The translations under genes were made by a program, and so were the position numbers. The notes below the pieces were generated by a model. The model was not told the DNA's origin, searched no databases, and saw only the letters and a list, made by a program, of their open reading frames with translations. Below, one piece after another: positions 34,972 to 44,863 of a stretch of 53,299 bases of DNA. Source of the stretch: an uncultured Hyphomicrobiales bacterium (lineage in GTDB: Bacteria; Pseudomonadota; Alphaproteobacteria; Rhizobiales; Beijerinckiaceae); assembly GCA_903861645.1 (NCBI GenBank), contig CAIOVE010000006.1, positions 1 to 53,299 on the forward strand. Direction: 5' to 3'. How positions within the stretch are numbered: position 1 is the first letter of the stretch; every line of letters starts with the position of its first letter.

Positions 34972-35133
34972 CTCGGCCGTAAGCAACCGCGGAACCCGGG
35001 GGGCGGCGCCCATTGTCGAGGTTGGTGAACCGGTGTAAACGCGTTAGTTGTGGCGCTTAACCAAGAAAATCGGCCACCGGCTTTGATCGATCGCGGGTCC
35101 GGGGGAGCCGCCAAGCGTGCATTCTGGAGGGGT

Positions 35134-36378
35134 GTGTTGGGAAAGAAGAGCGTCACTTTGCTGATTGTCGCCGCCGCAGCGGCCGGCGGCGCTATTTATT
35201 GGCCTTCCGCCATCGAGGAACGTTTCCCCGGATGGGTAGAGCGCACCGCCTCCATCCGCGCCCTCATGCCCGGCGCCGCCGCCAACGTTCCCAAGAAGGA
35301 GGCTTCCCAACCGGCGCAAGGTCGCCCCGTCGTCGTCCAGCGCCCCCCCGCGCCCGTGGACGTCGATACGGTGCAGCGTGGTCCGATGCCGTTGCGCGTT
35401 GACGCGGTCGGGTCGGTGCAGCCGATCGCCACCGTCAGCATCAAGACACGCGTCGACGCGCAGATCGACAAGATTTTCGTCGCCGACGGCGCGATCGTGA
35501 AAACAGGCGACGTTCTGGTCAAGCTCGATTCCCGCCAGATCGAGGCGCAGATCAAGCAGACCGAGGCAAGCATCGCCAAGGATCAGACCGTTGTTGAACA
35601 GACCACCCGGGATATCGCGCGCGCGCAGGAGTTGGTCAGCAAGGGCAGCGGCCCGCAACTGAATCTCGACAACGCCAAGACCGCGCAGGCCGCCGCGAAA
35701 GCGACGCTGCTTGGCGATCAGGCCCTTCTCGACAACCAGAAGGTCCAGTTGACCTGGTACACGTTGACCTCGCCCCTCAATGGCCGCGTTGGCGCCTTCG
35801 CCGCGAAGGCGGGCAACATCGTCAGGGCCGGCGACAACACGGTCACCGGCATTTTGGCGACCATCGTCCAGACCGCGCCGATCTATGTTTCGTTCTCGGT
35901 CCCGCAGGCCGTTCTCGCGCCCCTGCGCGAGGCGATAGAACGCGGCGAGGGCGACGTCATGGCCACGCCGCAAGGCAGTACGCGCGCGGTCAAGGGCAAG
36001 ATCGCCGTGCTCGACAACACGATCGATCCGAGCACCGGCACGATCACGATCCGCGCGATCTTCGACAACACCGACGACGCGCTCTGGCCCGGCCAGCTTT
36101 GCAACGTCCGCGTCACGCTTAAGACGGAGCCGGATATCGTCTCGATCCCCCGCACGGCGACACAGTCGGGCCAGATCGGCAATTACGTGTATCTCGTGGA
36201 GAACAATGTCGCCCGCTTGCGCAAGGTGAAGGTTGGCCGCTTCCAGGATGGACGCGACATCATCACCGAGGGCTTGCAGGGCGGCGAGACCGTGGTGAGC
36301 GATGGCGCGCTGCTGCTCGCGGATGGTTCGCGCGTCGATATCAGAAACAAGGTTCAGGCGAAGAAAGAGGGCATCTGA
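35134..36378 (+). CDS. RND efflux system periplasmic adaptor (MdtA-like)
   Basis: A 414-residue membrane fusion protein anchored by an N-terminal helix (about residues 6-24). It links the inner-membrane pump to an outer-membrane channel. The barrel-sandwich half-motifs VSIKTRVDAQIDKIFVADGAIV and VQLTWYTLTSPLNGRVG flank a coiled-coil hairpin (IEAQIKQTEASIAKDQ through LLGDQALLDNQ), and PGQLCNVRVTL marks the beta-barrel domain. GGAGGGG at 35126-35132 favours the GTG at 35134 or the adjacent TTG at 35137; a GTG at 35050 would add 28 residues without a ribosome site. It overlaps the pump gene by one base. Confidence 0.93.
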   Translation: MLGKKSVTLLIVAAAAAGGAIYWPSAIEERFPGWVERTASIRALMPGAAANVPKKEASQPAQGRPVVVQRPPAPVDVDTVQRGPMPLRVDAVGSVQPIATVSIKTRVDAQIDKIFVADGAIVKTGDVLVKLDSRQIEAQIKQTEASIAKDQTVVEQTTRDIARAQELVSKGSGPQLNLDNAKTAQAAAKATLLGDQALLDNQKVQLTWYTLTSPLNGRVGAFAAKAGNIVRAGDNTVTGILATIVQTAPIYVSFSVPQAVLAPLREAIERGEGDVMATPQGSTRAVKGKIAVLDNTIDPSTGTITIRAIFDNTDDALWPGQLCNVRVTLKTEPDIVSIPRTATQSGQIGNYVYLVENNVARLRKVKVGRFQDGRDIITEGLQGGETVVSDGALLLADGSRVDIRNKVQAKKEGI

Positions 36379-39300
36379 TGTCGCTTCCCGAACTCTGTAT
36401 TCGCCGCCCGGTGATGACGACATTGCTGATGATGTCGTTCATCGTGTTCGGCATTTTCGGCTACATGAAATTGCCGCTGTCGGCGCTGCCGCGCGTCGAC
36501 TTCCCGACGATTTCCGTCACAACGCAGTTGCCCGGCGCCAACCCGGAGACCATGTCGACATCCGTTGTCGCGCCGCTCGAGCGCGCCTTCGCGCAGATTC
36601 CCGGCATCAACCTGATGACCTCGCGTTCGACCAATGGCGGTTCGAACATCACGATGCAATTCGATCTTGATCGCAACATCGACGGCGCCGCCCTCGACGT
36701 GCAATCGATGATCACGGCGACGCTGCGTCGCCTGCCGCCGCAGTTGCCCGCGCCGCCCAGCTTTCGCAAGGTCAATCCGGCGGACGCTCCGGTTCTCATT
36801 CTGGTCTTGAGTTCCTCGACCCTGCCCTTGTCCACGGTGAACGACTACGCCGAGGAAATCTTTTCCTCGGCGATCTCGCAATTGCCGGGCGTCGCGCAGG
36901 TGCTGGTGTTCGGCCAGCAAAAATTCGCCGTGCGCATCGACGCCGACCCGGACGCCGCCTACGCGCGCGGCCTGACCCTCAACGACATCAAGAACGCGGT
37001 CGTCGCCGCCAACTCCTCGGCGCCCATCGGCGGGTTCCGCGGCATCGACAAGAACCTGACCCTCAAGGCCACGGGCGACATGACCAAGGCCGAGGATTTC
37101 AACGACATCGTGGTGGCCTGGCGCAATGGCGCGCCCATTCACCTGAACGAAGTCGCCGAGGTCGTCGATTCCGTCGCCAACGACCAGATCGCCGCCTGGC
37201 ACAACGAAAACCGCGGCATCGCGCTGGCCATCTTCCGTCAATCGGACGCGAACACGGTCGACGTGGTCGACTCCGTGCGCGCCCATTTGCCGATCTATCA
37301 GGCGCAGTTGCCGCCGTCGGTTTCCGCCGCGATCCTGAACGACCGATCGAAGTCGATCCGCGAGTCGATCGAGGACGTGCAATTCACCCTTGGCCTGGCG
37401 ATCGCGCTGGTCATCATGGTGATCTTCCTGTTCCTGAAATCGTTGGCGGCGACGCTTATCCCTTCGCTGGCGCTGCCGGTGTCGCTGATCGGCACCTGCG
37501 CCTTCATGTATCTCTTTGGCTATTCGATCGATAATATTTCGCTGCTCGCGGTGACTCTGGCGGTGGGCTTCGTCGTCGATGACGCCATCGTGATGCTCGA
37601 AAACATCGTCCGCCACATCGAGGAGGGCATGCGGCCCTTCGAAGCCGCGCTCAAGGGATCGCGGGAAATCGGCTTCACGATCATTTCTATCACGCTGTCG
37701 CTCGTGGCGGTGTTCATCCCGGTGCTGCTCATGGGCGGCATTGTCGGTCGCGTCTTCCGCGAGTTCGCCGTGACGATTTCCTGCGCCATTCTGGTGTCGG
37801 GCTTCGTGTCGCTCACGTTGACGCCTATGTTGTGCGCGCGCCTGCTGAAGCCGGTCGATCATCACGCCAATCAGGGCCGCTTCTGGAAGATCGTCGACGG
37901 CGCGATCGACGGGTTGACCGAAGGCTATCGCTGGTCGCTCGATATCGTGCTGGCGCATCGCGTCACCATGGTTTTCGTGACCTTCGCGACATTCGCGCTC
38001 AGCGCCTACATGTTCATCAATATTCCGAAGGGCTTCTTCCCGCTCGAGGACACGGGCTTCATCACGGGCTCGACGGAGGCCGCGTCGGACACGGCCGCGC
38101 CCGCCATGGCCGAGCGCCAGAAACAGATCGCGCGGCTCATCATGGCCGACCCGGCGGTGGATTACATCACCTCGTCCGTCGGCCAGGGCGGCACCAGCCA
38201 GGGGTCGGTGTTCATCGCGCTCAAGCCCAAGAAGGAACGCGGCGACATTCAAACCGTCATCGCGCGCCTGCGCGGTCTGGCGACGTCGGTGCCCGGCATC
38301 AACGCGGTTTTCGCGCCGGTGCAGAACCTCAATCTCAACGGCGGGCGCGCCTCGCGCGCGATTTATCAGTACACAATCCAGTCGAGCGACCTTGATGCGC
38401 TGTATGATCTCGCGCCAAAAATGCTCAATCGTCTGGTCGCGCTGCCGCAACTCAAGGATACGACCAGCGATCTGAAGATCACCAATCCCGAGCTGCGGGT
38501 CGAAATCGACCGCGCGAAGGCTGGCGCTTTCGGCCTCAACGCGGACCAGATTCGCACGGCGCTCTACAACGCCTACGGCACCGCGCAGATTTCAACCATC
38601 TTCACGCAGGCCGACGACTATCAGGTCATCCTCGAAACATCGCATCGCTTCCAGGACGATCCGTCGTCGCTTGGCCGCGTCTATATCCGCGCGGCCAGCG
38701 GATCGGCGGGCGCCGTCGCGGCTTCGACAACCGGGGCGACCGGAACCGGCGGCGCATCAAACGCGCCGATCGTGCCGCTTGATCAGGTGGCGACGATCAA
38801 GCGCGGCGTGGGGCCGTTGTGGATCAACCGTCAATCCCAACAACCCTCCGTGACCATCTCGTTCAACACGCCAACCGGCGTTTCGATTGGCGAGGCCGTC
38901 GAACAGATCCAGAAGGTGGAGCAGGAACTCAATCTTCCACCGTCGGTGTCCACGAGCTTTACGGGTTCGGCGGCGCTGTTCCAGGAAGCGCAGAAGGGCC
39001 AGGTGCCTCTGATCCTCGCCGCAGTGCTCACGATCTACATCGTGCTCGGCGTGCTCTACGAGAGCTACATCCACCCACTGACGATTCTGTCCGGACTGCC
39101 CTCGGCCGGCATTGGCGCGCTGTTGTCGCTGCAATGGTTCGGACTTGATCTGTCGGTCATCGCGATCATCGGCATTCTGCTGCTGATCGGCATCGTCAAG
39201 AAAAACGCGATCATGATGATCGACTTCGCGGTGGAGCGACGAAGGGAAGGCGTATCCGCCCTGCCCGCCATTCGCGAGGCCGCGTTGATCCGCTTCAGGC

Positions 39301-39578
39301 CCATCACCATGACGACGCTGGCCGCGTTGCTCGGCGCCGTGCCGATCGCCCTGGGCGCGGGCGCGGGCGCGGAACTGCGGCAACCACTCGGCATCGCGGT
39401 TGTAGGCGGCCTGTGCCTGTCGCAGTTGCTGACGCTCTACATCACGCCCGTGATCTATTATTACCTCGACTTCGTCGACTCCTTCCTCGCGGGACAGCCG
39501 CGGGCGGCAATGGCGGGCGCGGAGACGCATGCCGCGGGTCACGTCGCTTCGGGCAACATGGGAGAGGCCGCCGAGTAA
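36378..39578 (+). CDS. RND efflux pump, MdtB/C-like hydrophobe/amphiphile family
   Basis: A 1066-residue proton-driven inner-membrane pump with 12 helices and two large periplasmic loops. Proton-relay residues are visible: D401 and D402 in VVDDAIVMLEN on helix 4 and K941/K942 in GIVKKNAIMM on helix 10. The segment at about residues 774-796 is a Gly/Ala/Ser/Thr-rich insertion between two beta strands of the second porter loop that close relatives as I recall them lack. Start and adaptor stop share the A of TGATG. No outer-membrane TolC-type gene follows, so it must use one encoded elsewhere. Substrates unknown. Confidence 0.95.
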   Translation: MSLPELCIRRPVMTTLLMMSFIVFGIFGYMKLPLSALPRVDFPTISVTTQLPGANPETMSTSVVAPLERAFAQIPGINLMTSRSTNGGSNITMQFDLDRNIDGAALDVQSMITATLRRLPPQLPAPPSFRKVNPADAPVLILVLSSSTLPLSTVNDYAEEIFSSAISQLPGVAQVLVFGQQKFAVRIDADPDAAYARGLTLNDIKNAVVAANSSAPIGGFRGIDKNLTLKATGDMTKAEDFNDIVVAWRNGAPIHLNEVAEVVDSVANDQIAAWHNENRGIALAIFRQSDANTVDVVDSVRAHLPIYQAQLPPSVSAAILNDRSKSIRESIEDVQFTLGLAIALVIMVIFLFLKSLAATLIPSLALPVSLIGTCAFMYLFGYSIDNISLLAVTLAVGFVVDDAIVMLENIVRHIEEGMRPFEAALKGSREIGFTIISITLSLVAVFIPVLLMGGIVGRVFREFAVTISCAILVSGFVSLTLTPMLCARLLKPVDHHANQGRFWKIVDGAIDGLTEGYRWSLDIVLAHRVTMVFVTFATFALSAYMFINIPKGFFPLEDTGFITGSTEAASDTAAPAMAERQKQIARLIMADPAVDYITSSVGQGGTSQGSVFIALKPKKERGDIQTVIARLRGLATSVPGINAVFAPVQNLNLNGGRASRAIYQYTIQSSDLDALYDLAPKMLNRLVALPQLKDTTSDLKITNPELRVEIDRAKAGAFGLNADQIRTALYNAYGTAQISTIFTQADDYQVILETSHRFQDDPSSLGRVYIRAASGSAGAVAASTTGATGTGGASNAPIVPLDQVATIKRGVGPLWINRQSQQPSVTISFNTPTGVSIGEAVEQIQKVEQELNLPPSVSTSFTGSAALFQEAQKGQVPLILAAVLTIYIVLGVLYESYIHPLTILSGLPSAGIGALLSLQWFGLDLSVIAIIGILLLIGIVKKNAIMMIDFAVERRREGVSALPAIREAALIRFRPITMTTLAALLGAVPIALGAGAGAELRQPLGIAVVGGLCLSQLLTLYITPVIYYYLDFVDSFLAGQPRAAMAGAETHAAGHVASGNMGEAAE

Positions 39579-39591
39579 TCGGCGGCTCTCG
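39563..39591. terminator. Hairpin at the end of the RND operon
   Basis: A 12-pair stem with one bulged G (39563-39575 with 39580-39591, loop GTAA) includes the pump stop codon and lies three bases before the stop of the convergent gene. No T-tract follows, so termination is uncertain. Confidence 0.45.
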
Positions 39592-39593
39592 CC

Positions 39594-39998
39594 TCACGCC
39601 GGCGTGACCGACGTCACCCTGTACGTGTGCATCGCGCCATCCTCGTCGCGGATCGAAACATATTCGCCCACGACGAAGGGATGCGCCGAGAACCGGAAGC
39701 CGGCATCCTCGTCGGCGTCGCCGCCCGGCGCGTAATCGAACGCCCATGTCGCGCCGCCGGCGCCGCCCGCGCGATGCACGAGCAGACCACGATCGGCGAT
39801 GGCGCCCTTTTCCAGCCGATGCACGAAGCAAAGGCCGCGGTCACGCTTCCAGCCATCCAGCGAAATGTGACTGTCGGCCCCCAATGGCGCGATAAACTCA
39901 TAGCCTTCGTCCGCCGCGCCATCCGGCTTGCCCGGCGACCGCGCGAGTTCCAGCCTGATGCGGCGCAGGTGCGCTTCCAGACCTTTTTTATCGTTCAT
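39594..39998 (-). CDS. Hypothetical protein, 134 residues
   Basis: A cytoplasmic protein beginning MNDKKGLEAHLRRIRLELARS, followed by a beta-rich body (YEFIAPLGADSHISLDGW, ATWAFDYAPGGDADEDAGFRF, GEYVSIRDEDGAMHTYRVTS) that looks like a small beta-barrel domain. No family name is assigned; similar short proteins occur in related bacteria. GGAGG precedes the ATG at 39998; the frame is open to 40073 but has no ribosome site there. Convergent with the RND pump. Confidence 0.7.
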   Translation of the reverse strand: MNDKKGLEAHLRRIRLELARSPGKPDGAADEGYEFIAPLGADSHISLDGWKRDRGLCFVHRLEKGAIADRGLLVHRAGGAGGATWAFDYAPGGDADEDAGFRFSAHPFVVGEYVSIRDEDGAMHTYRVTSVTPA

Positions 39999-40158
39999 CC
40001 GACTTGCCTCCGATGAAACACCAGTTTCAACATATTGCATTTCAACGATTTTGTGTCGCTTCGGCGCTGACATGGATCAAGCGGGGCCCGCGTTGCCAAT
40101 CACGTTCGTTTATGATTAGTAAATCGCGCGGCGTATTATTTTAGATTTTTGGTGCTCC

Positions 40159-41247
40159 ATGCGTTTTCCCTGGCCCTTCATTGGCGACCAGACCAGTTGC
40201 GTCGCCGCGCGCCGTTTTGCCCGCGCCCCCGACATTCCTCGCCGCGCGATCCTGGCCATCGGGCTGGGTTGCGCCATCGCTCTTTCTGGCGTGGTTTATT
40301 TCGGTCCGACCATGCGTGGCGTCATCGCCGAGGAAATGGATCAGCGGCAAATATACACCATGTTGCTGAACCGCGAGCGCGCCCAGCCGCGCGCGGCGAC
40401 GGCGCCGACCCGTGTCGCGCGCGAGCCCGTTGCTTCTTCGCGCGGCTTGCGGGCCCTGTTCAATCTTGACAATCGCGCGTCCAACGGCGGCTTGCCCGAC
40501 GGAGCGCGCGCCTATGCGCCGCTGCCAAGCGGACCATTAACGGTCGGCCCGACGCGCGCCTCGTTCGAGGGCGCTTCGCGGGTTCGCCGCGCGAGCGCGG
40601 CTCCACGCGTCGCGGCCCTGTCGCAACGATCGGTCTGCGTGCGCCTGTGCGACGGCATGGCCTTTCCGATCGCCGACTACGCCGGCGAAAGCGACAACGC
40701 CGCCCATTCGGCCGTCTGTTCGGGAATGTGCCCCGGTGCGCCGACGCGGCTTTATGTTGCGCCAGCCGGGTCCGACAAGCTCGAGGATGCGGTGTCGGCG
40801 AACGACCGGAAGCCCTATTCGGCGTTGCCCGTGGCGTTCCGCTATCTGACGACGCGCGATGACACTTGCTCGTGCCACGCGCCCGGCGCCTCGAGCGCGG
40901 CCCATGTTTCGCTGATGCGCGACTTCACCTTGCGTCACGGCGACAAGATCATGACGCCAAAGGGTTTCCGCGTTTATCGAGGCGCGTCGGCGTGGCTTCA
41001 CAGCAAGGGCGACTTCTCGCTCCTCGGACAGGCGGGACTTGATCGCCGGGAACTCGGTGTTTTCAGGGCGATGGAGCGCGCCTCTCTCGCCGGGGATCGG
41101 TTCGCCGGCTTTACGCCCGTTACGCCCACGCCCCCTTACGGGCCGACGCGGGCGAACGCGGCGGAAAACCTGCGCGGCCCCATGCGCAAAATCGGGCCGC
41201 AGGTGTTTCTGGAGGGTAAGATGTCCAGAGTGGCCGCCCTGCCGTAA
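40159..41247 (+). CDS. DUF2865 domain protein, membrane-anchored
   Basis: A 362-residue protein with one N-terminal hydrophobic segment (about residues 31-52, reading AILAIGLGCAIALSGVVYF) that is either an anchor or a late signal peptide. The DUF2865 core begins at about residue 158 with SVCVRLCDGMAFPI, then VCSGMCPGAPTRLYV and CSCHAPG: six cysteines in pairs that likely form disulfides outside the cytoplasm. The family is confined to Hyphomicrobiales-type bacteria and has no known function. Upstream 39999-40158 is AT-rich near 40110-40145 and probably holds the promoter. Confidence 0.85.
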   Translation: MRFPWPFIGDQTSCVAARRFARAPDIPRRAILAIGLGCAIALSGVVYFGPTMRGVIAEEMDQRQIYTMLLNRERAQPRAATAPTRVAREPVASSRGLRALFNLDNRASNGGLPDGARAYAPLPSGPLTVGPTRASFEGASRVRRASAAPRVAALSQRSVCVRLCDGMAFPIADYAGESDNAAHSAVCSGMCPGAPTRLYVAPAGSDKLEDAVSANDRKPYSALPVAFRYLTTRDDTCSCHAPGASSAAHVSLMRDFTLRHGDKIMTPKGFRVYRGASAWLHSKGDFSLLGQAGLDRRELGVFRAMERASLAGDRFAGFTPVTPTPPYGPTRANAAENLRGPMRKIGPQVFLEGKMSRVAALP

Positions 41248-41350
41248 TTGCGTCCCAAGTCGCCCTTATTGGTCCGTCGTCCTGCCCGCGTGACGCGGCA
41301 TGCGGGATTGCTACCGTTGCGTTTTCGCGCGGATCGGGCTTAAGCAGGGC

Positions 41351-43168
41351 ATGCGCCGAAAACTCAAATGGGTCGCCGGGACGGCGGCGCTCGCCCTTGC
41401 GGTCGCGGCGGCAACGCCGTGGCCCCTGTCCGGAGTTGCGACGCGGCTGGAAATCGCCCGGCAAGTGACCGTGGCCACGGGCTTCACGACCGACCAACCG
41501 GCCAGCGCGGTCATCAGGCTGTTGCCTCGCCCCATGATCACGGTCGAGGCCTTCGCCGCGCGTGCGCCCGACGGAGCCCTTTCGATCGCCGCGAAAAGCC
41601 TGCGCGCCGACCTTCGCATTTTGCCATTGATCGCCGGGCGACTTGAACTGGCCAACGCCACGTTCATCGAGTCGCGCATCGACGTCGATCTGGATCGCAT
41701 GATCGCACCCGCGCGACCAGACATGGCGGCGAGGGACAAATCAGCGCCGCCATCCGCCGGCCTGCGATCGGTAGCATTGCGCGGCGGCGACGTTCATCTG
41801 CATGGCGGCGGCCGCGACATAGACCTGAGCGACATGGATTTGGCCATCGATTGGCGAGGCCTGACGGCGCCCCTCTCGGCGCGCGGCGATTTCAACTGGC
41901 GCGGCGAGAAGGTCCAGACGGCGCTATGGCTCGGCAAGCCGGCGAACCTGGCGGTCGACGACAGCTCGCCCGTTGTCGCGCGATTCGAGTCGCCGACACT
42001 GACCGCCAATTTCGACGGCGCGGCCGCGGGAGGTCCATCCTATTTCATCGATGGACGCGTCGCGATCAGCGCGACGTCTCCCAACGGATTGTTCGAGAGC
42101 CTCGTTGGATCAGCGCCCGAACTGTCCGAAGCGGGACCGATATCGCTCGACGGAGCCGCCCGCCTGTCGCGCCATGAACTGTCGATCGCCAACGCTCGAT
42201 TCTCCCTCGCGGGCTCAAGTTACGACGGCGTTCTGTCGGCCAGTTTCGATGACAGGGGGTCGCGTGTCTCGGGCACGCTCGCGACCGACCTGCTTGATCT
42301 CACACCGCTCGTTCAGGTCTTCGCGCGGGCGGCGCGCGCGTCGAACGAGGCTCCGGCGCGCCGACTTGGGCTTTCCGGCGCCGGCGGCGCTGATATCGAT
42401 CTGCGCCTATCCGCCGCGCGCGCCCGCCTTGGCGCATACGAGGCGACCCGAACCGGCATTTCCATCCTGAAGAGCGCCGACCAGATCGAAATTTCGCTCG
42501 CCGAAGCCAACGCCTACAAGGGGAACATCAAGGGCCGCGCCACGATCCGTCGCGATGGCGACGATCTCGAATGGCTGGCGCGAGGGACCGTGGAACATCT
42601 GGACGCCGGCGCCCTAGGCGCCGCCGCGCGGCGTTCGCAGCGGATCACCGGCGAATTCAGTGGCGAATTCGCGCTGAGCGCCCATGGCGCGAACGCACCC
42701 ACGCTGCTGGCGGGCTTGAGCGGCACGGCGAAAATGGACCTCGCCAACGGCGAAATCGCCGGACTTGATCTTGAGCAGGCGCTGCGGCGGGCCGAACGAC
42801 GACCACTTTCGCTGGCGACGGAGCTTCGCGGCGGGAAGACGCAATTCAACCATATCGCCAGCTCGATGCTCATCGACAAGGGAGTCGCCATCGTCGAGAA
42901 CGCCGAGGGCGCGGGGGCCGGCGTGGCTTTCAATCTGACCGGCGCGGCGACCATCCCCACGCATGAGCTCGCGCTTCGCCTGAAAGCCTGGCAGGCCAGC
43001 CCGTCGGCGCCCGTCGCCGGCGCGATGCAATTGGCCATCGATGTCGGCGGACCTTGGGACGCGCCCTTGCTGATCGTGGACCCGCAAAGCCTGATCCAGC
43101 ATTCGCGGGCCGCCGCGCCACTGCGCGACCCCGACGCAACCGCCGAGCCGGCTTCGGAGCCGCGCTAA
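41351..43168 (+). CDS. AsmA family protein
   Basis: A 605-residue protein with an N-terminal anchor helix (about residues 5-22) and a long periplasmic beta-rich chain. AsmA-like proteins bridge the envelope and are linked to phospholipid transport to the outer membrane. The C-terminal AsmA_2 region is seen in FSGEFALSAHGANAPTLLAGL, GTAKMDLANGEIAGLDLEQAL and TQFNHIASSMLIDKGVAIVEN, followed by LTGAATIPTHELALRLKA. The start at 41351 gives a direct membrane anchor; an ATG at 41300 in frame would add 17 residues. Convergent and only one base apart from the permease gene. Confidence 0.9.
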   Translation: MRRKLKWVAGTAALALAVAAATPWPLSGVATRLEIARQVTVATGFTTDQPASAVIRLLPRPMITVEAFAARAPDGALSIAAKSLRADLRILPLIAGRLELANATFIESRIDVDLDRMIAPARPDMAARDKSAPPSAGLRSVALRGGDVHLHGGGRDIDLSDMDLAIDWRGLTAPLSARGDFNWRGEKVQTALWLGKPANLAVDDSSPVVARFESPTLTANFDGAAAGGPSYFIDGRVAISATSPNGLFESLVGSAPELSEAGPISLDGAARLSRHELSIANARFSLAGSSYDGVLSASFDDRGSRVSGTLATDLLDLTPLVQVFARAARASNEAPARRLGLSGAGGADIDLRLSAARARLGAYEATRTGISILKSADQIEISLAEANAYKGNIKGRATIRRDGDDLEWLARGTVEHLDAGALGAAARRSQRITGEFSGEFALSAHGANAPTLLAGLSGTAKMDLANGEIAGLDLEQALRRAERRPLSLATELRGGKTQFNHIASSMLIDKGVAIVENAEGAGAGVAFNLTGAATIPTHELALRLKAWQASPSAPVAGAMQLAIDVGGPWDAPLLIVDPQSLIQHSRAAAPLRDPDATAEPASEPR

Positions 43169-43169
43169 A

Positions 43170-43958
43170 TCAATCCCTCGCGCGACGCGACGCGCGCGCC
43201 AGCGCGTGCACGCAAAGCAGCGCGGCGACGAAACCTATCATGACCGTCGAAATCGCGTTGATTTCCGGGCTGACGCCGAGTCTCGCCTGCGAATACACAC
43301 GCATCGGCAAGGTCGTGGAGCCCGGCCCCGAGGTAAAACTCGCGATGACGAAATCGTCGAGCGACAGGGTGAAAGCCAGCACATAGCCGGCGAGGATGGA
43401 CGGCATGGCGATGGGCAGCGTCACGCGCAACAGCGCCTGCGCGGGGCTCGCGCCGAGATCCATCGCCGCTTCCTCGATGGAGCGATCGACGCCCTCCAGC
43501 CGCTCGCGCACGACGACGGCGACAAAGCACATGCCCATCGTCGCGTGGGCGAGCACGATGGTCCAGAATCCACGGGGCGCGTCGAGAGCCACAAACAGAA
43601 GGAGCAGCGACAGGCCCATGATGACCTCGGGCATTACCAGCGGCGCCATGACCATGGCGGCGAAAAGCGCGCGACCACGAAAGGAGCCGAGCCGCGCCAG
43701 CGCGATGGCCGCGCAAGTCCCCAGCGCGGTGGCGAACAGCGCCGACACGAAGGCGACGCGCAAGCTGATGAACGCCGCGTCGACCATCTGGCGATCGTCG
43801 AGCAAGGCAATGTACCACCGCGGCGAGAAACCGCCCCAGACCGTCACCAGCCGCGAGGCGTTGAAGCTGTAAATCACGAGCAAAGCGATCGGCGCGTAGA
43901 GAAAGACGAAGCCGGCGACAAGAACGCTCCAGCGAAAGAACCCTCGTCCGCGCGTCAT
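43170..43958 (-). CDS. ABC transporter permease, PotC-like
   Basis: A 262-residue inner-membrane permease with six helices for a spermidine/putrescine-type importer. The EAA loop that docks to the ATPase reads EAAMDLGASPAQALLRVTLP, and LSLDDFVIASFTSGPGSTTLP is typical of PotC/PotI. The ATG overlaps the stop of the PotB-like gene by four bases. Last gene of the regulator-ATPase-permease-permease run. Confidence 0.92.
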   Translation of the reverse strand: MTRGRGFFRWSVLVAGFVFLYAPIALLVIYSFNASRLVTVWGGFSPRWYIALLDDRQMVDAAFISLRVAFVSALFATALGTCAAIALARLGSFRGRALFAAMVMAPLVMPEVIMGLSLLLLFVALDAPRGFWTIVLAHATMGMCFVAVVVRERLEGVDRSIEEAAMDLGASPAQALLRVTLPIAMPSILAGYVLAFTLSLDDFVIASFTSGPGSTTLPMRVYSQARLGVSPEINAISTVMIGFVAALLCVHALARASRRARD

Positions 43959-44863
43959 GTCGGTTGCTCCGTCGCGCGTCGACGGGAGCGGTCGTAAAGC
44001 GCCAATGGCGGCAGCAACAATGCCAGCAGAACGACCGTGGCCGCGGACGCGGTTGGCCAGTCGCGATTGTCGAAGAACTCGGTCCACATGGTGTGGCCGA
44101 TCATCAGTGTGTCCGAGCCGCCGAGCAGGTCGGGAATGACGAACTCGCCGACGGCGGGAATAAACACCAGCAAGGCGCCCGCGAGCACGCCACCGAGCGA
44201 CAGCGGAAAGGTGATCTTCCAGAATTGCGCGACGGGCCCCGCGCCAAGATCGGCGGCGGCCTCCACCAACGAGGCGTCTTGCCGCGCGATGGCGTTGTAG
44301 AGCGGCAGCAGCATGAACGGCAGATAGGAATAGACAATGCCGATCTGCACGGCCCAGTCGGTGCCGAAGACATGCAGAGGCTCGGCGATAAGTCCCAGCG
44401 CGATGAGCGCGTGGTTGAGCAAGCCTTCGTCCTTGAGAATGGCGATCCACGCGTAAACACGGATGAGAAAACTCGTCCAGAACGGGGCGATCGCCAGCGT
44501 GACAAGAACGGGCCGCCACCGCGCGGGCGCGCGCGCCATGGCGTAGGCCATGGGATAGGCGACAAGCAGCGTCAGCACGGTTGCGGTGGCCGCGAGCCGC
44601 AGCGATGAAAGGTAGGAGTCGAGATACAGCGCATCCTCGGCGAGCGAGGCATAGGCGGCGAAGGAAAACTCCCTGACGCCGGCGATCCACGCGTCGGGGC
44701 CGGCGCGCCAATCGAAAACCGGCGTATAGGGCGGCAGCGCGAGCGCGGATTGCGAGAGCGAAATCTTGATGACGATGGCGAAGGGCGCGAGAAACAACAC
44801 CGCCAGCCACGCATAGGGCGCGATCAGCACCAGCCGCTCGGACCACGCGCGATGGCTGATCAT
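43955..44863 (-). CDS. ABC transporter permease, PotB-like
   Basis: A 302-residue permease partner, six helices, with the EAA loop EAAADLGAGPVAQFWKITFP and the PotB-type stretch VFIPAVGEFVIPDLLGGSDTLMIG. A long loop near the N-terminus (FDWRAGPDAWIAGVREFS) is usual for this subfamily. It overlaps the ATPase gene upstream and the PotC-like gene downstream by four bases each, so the three are translationally coupled. Confidence 0.92.
   Translation of the reverse strand: MISHRAWSERLVLIAPYAWLAVLFLAPFAIVIKISLSQSALALPPYTPVFDWRAGPDAWIAGVREFSFAAYASLAEDALYLDSYLSSLRLAATATVLTLLVAYPMAYAMARAPARWRPVLVTLAIAPFWTSFLIRVYAWIAILKDEGLLNHALIALGLIAEPLHVFGTDWAVQIGIVYSYLPFMLLPLYNAIARQDASLVEAAADLGAGPVAQFWKITFPLSLGGVLAGALLVFIPAVGEFVIPDLLGGSDTLMIGHTMWTEFFDNRDWPTASAATVVLLALLLPPLALYDRSRRRATEQPT

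Noticed and set aside
36354..38450. Long minus-strand frame of about 700 codons opposite the RND pump
   Set aside because: Its product is His/Arg/Asp-rich without any domain, while the plus strand encodes a complete RND pump. High-GC antisense shadow.
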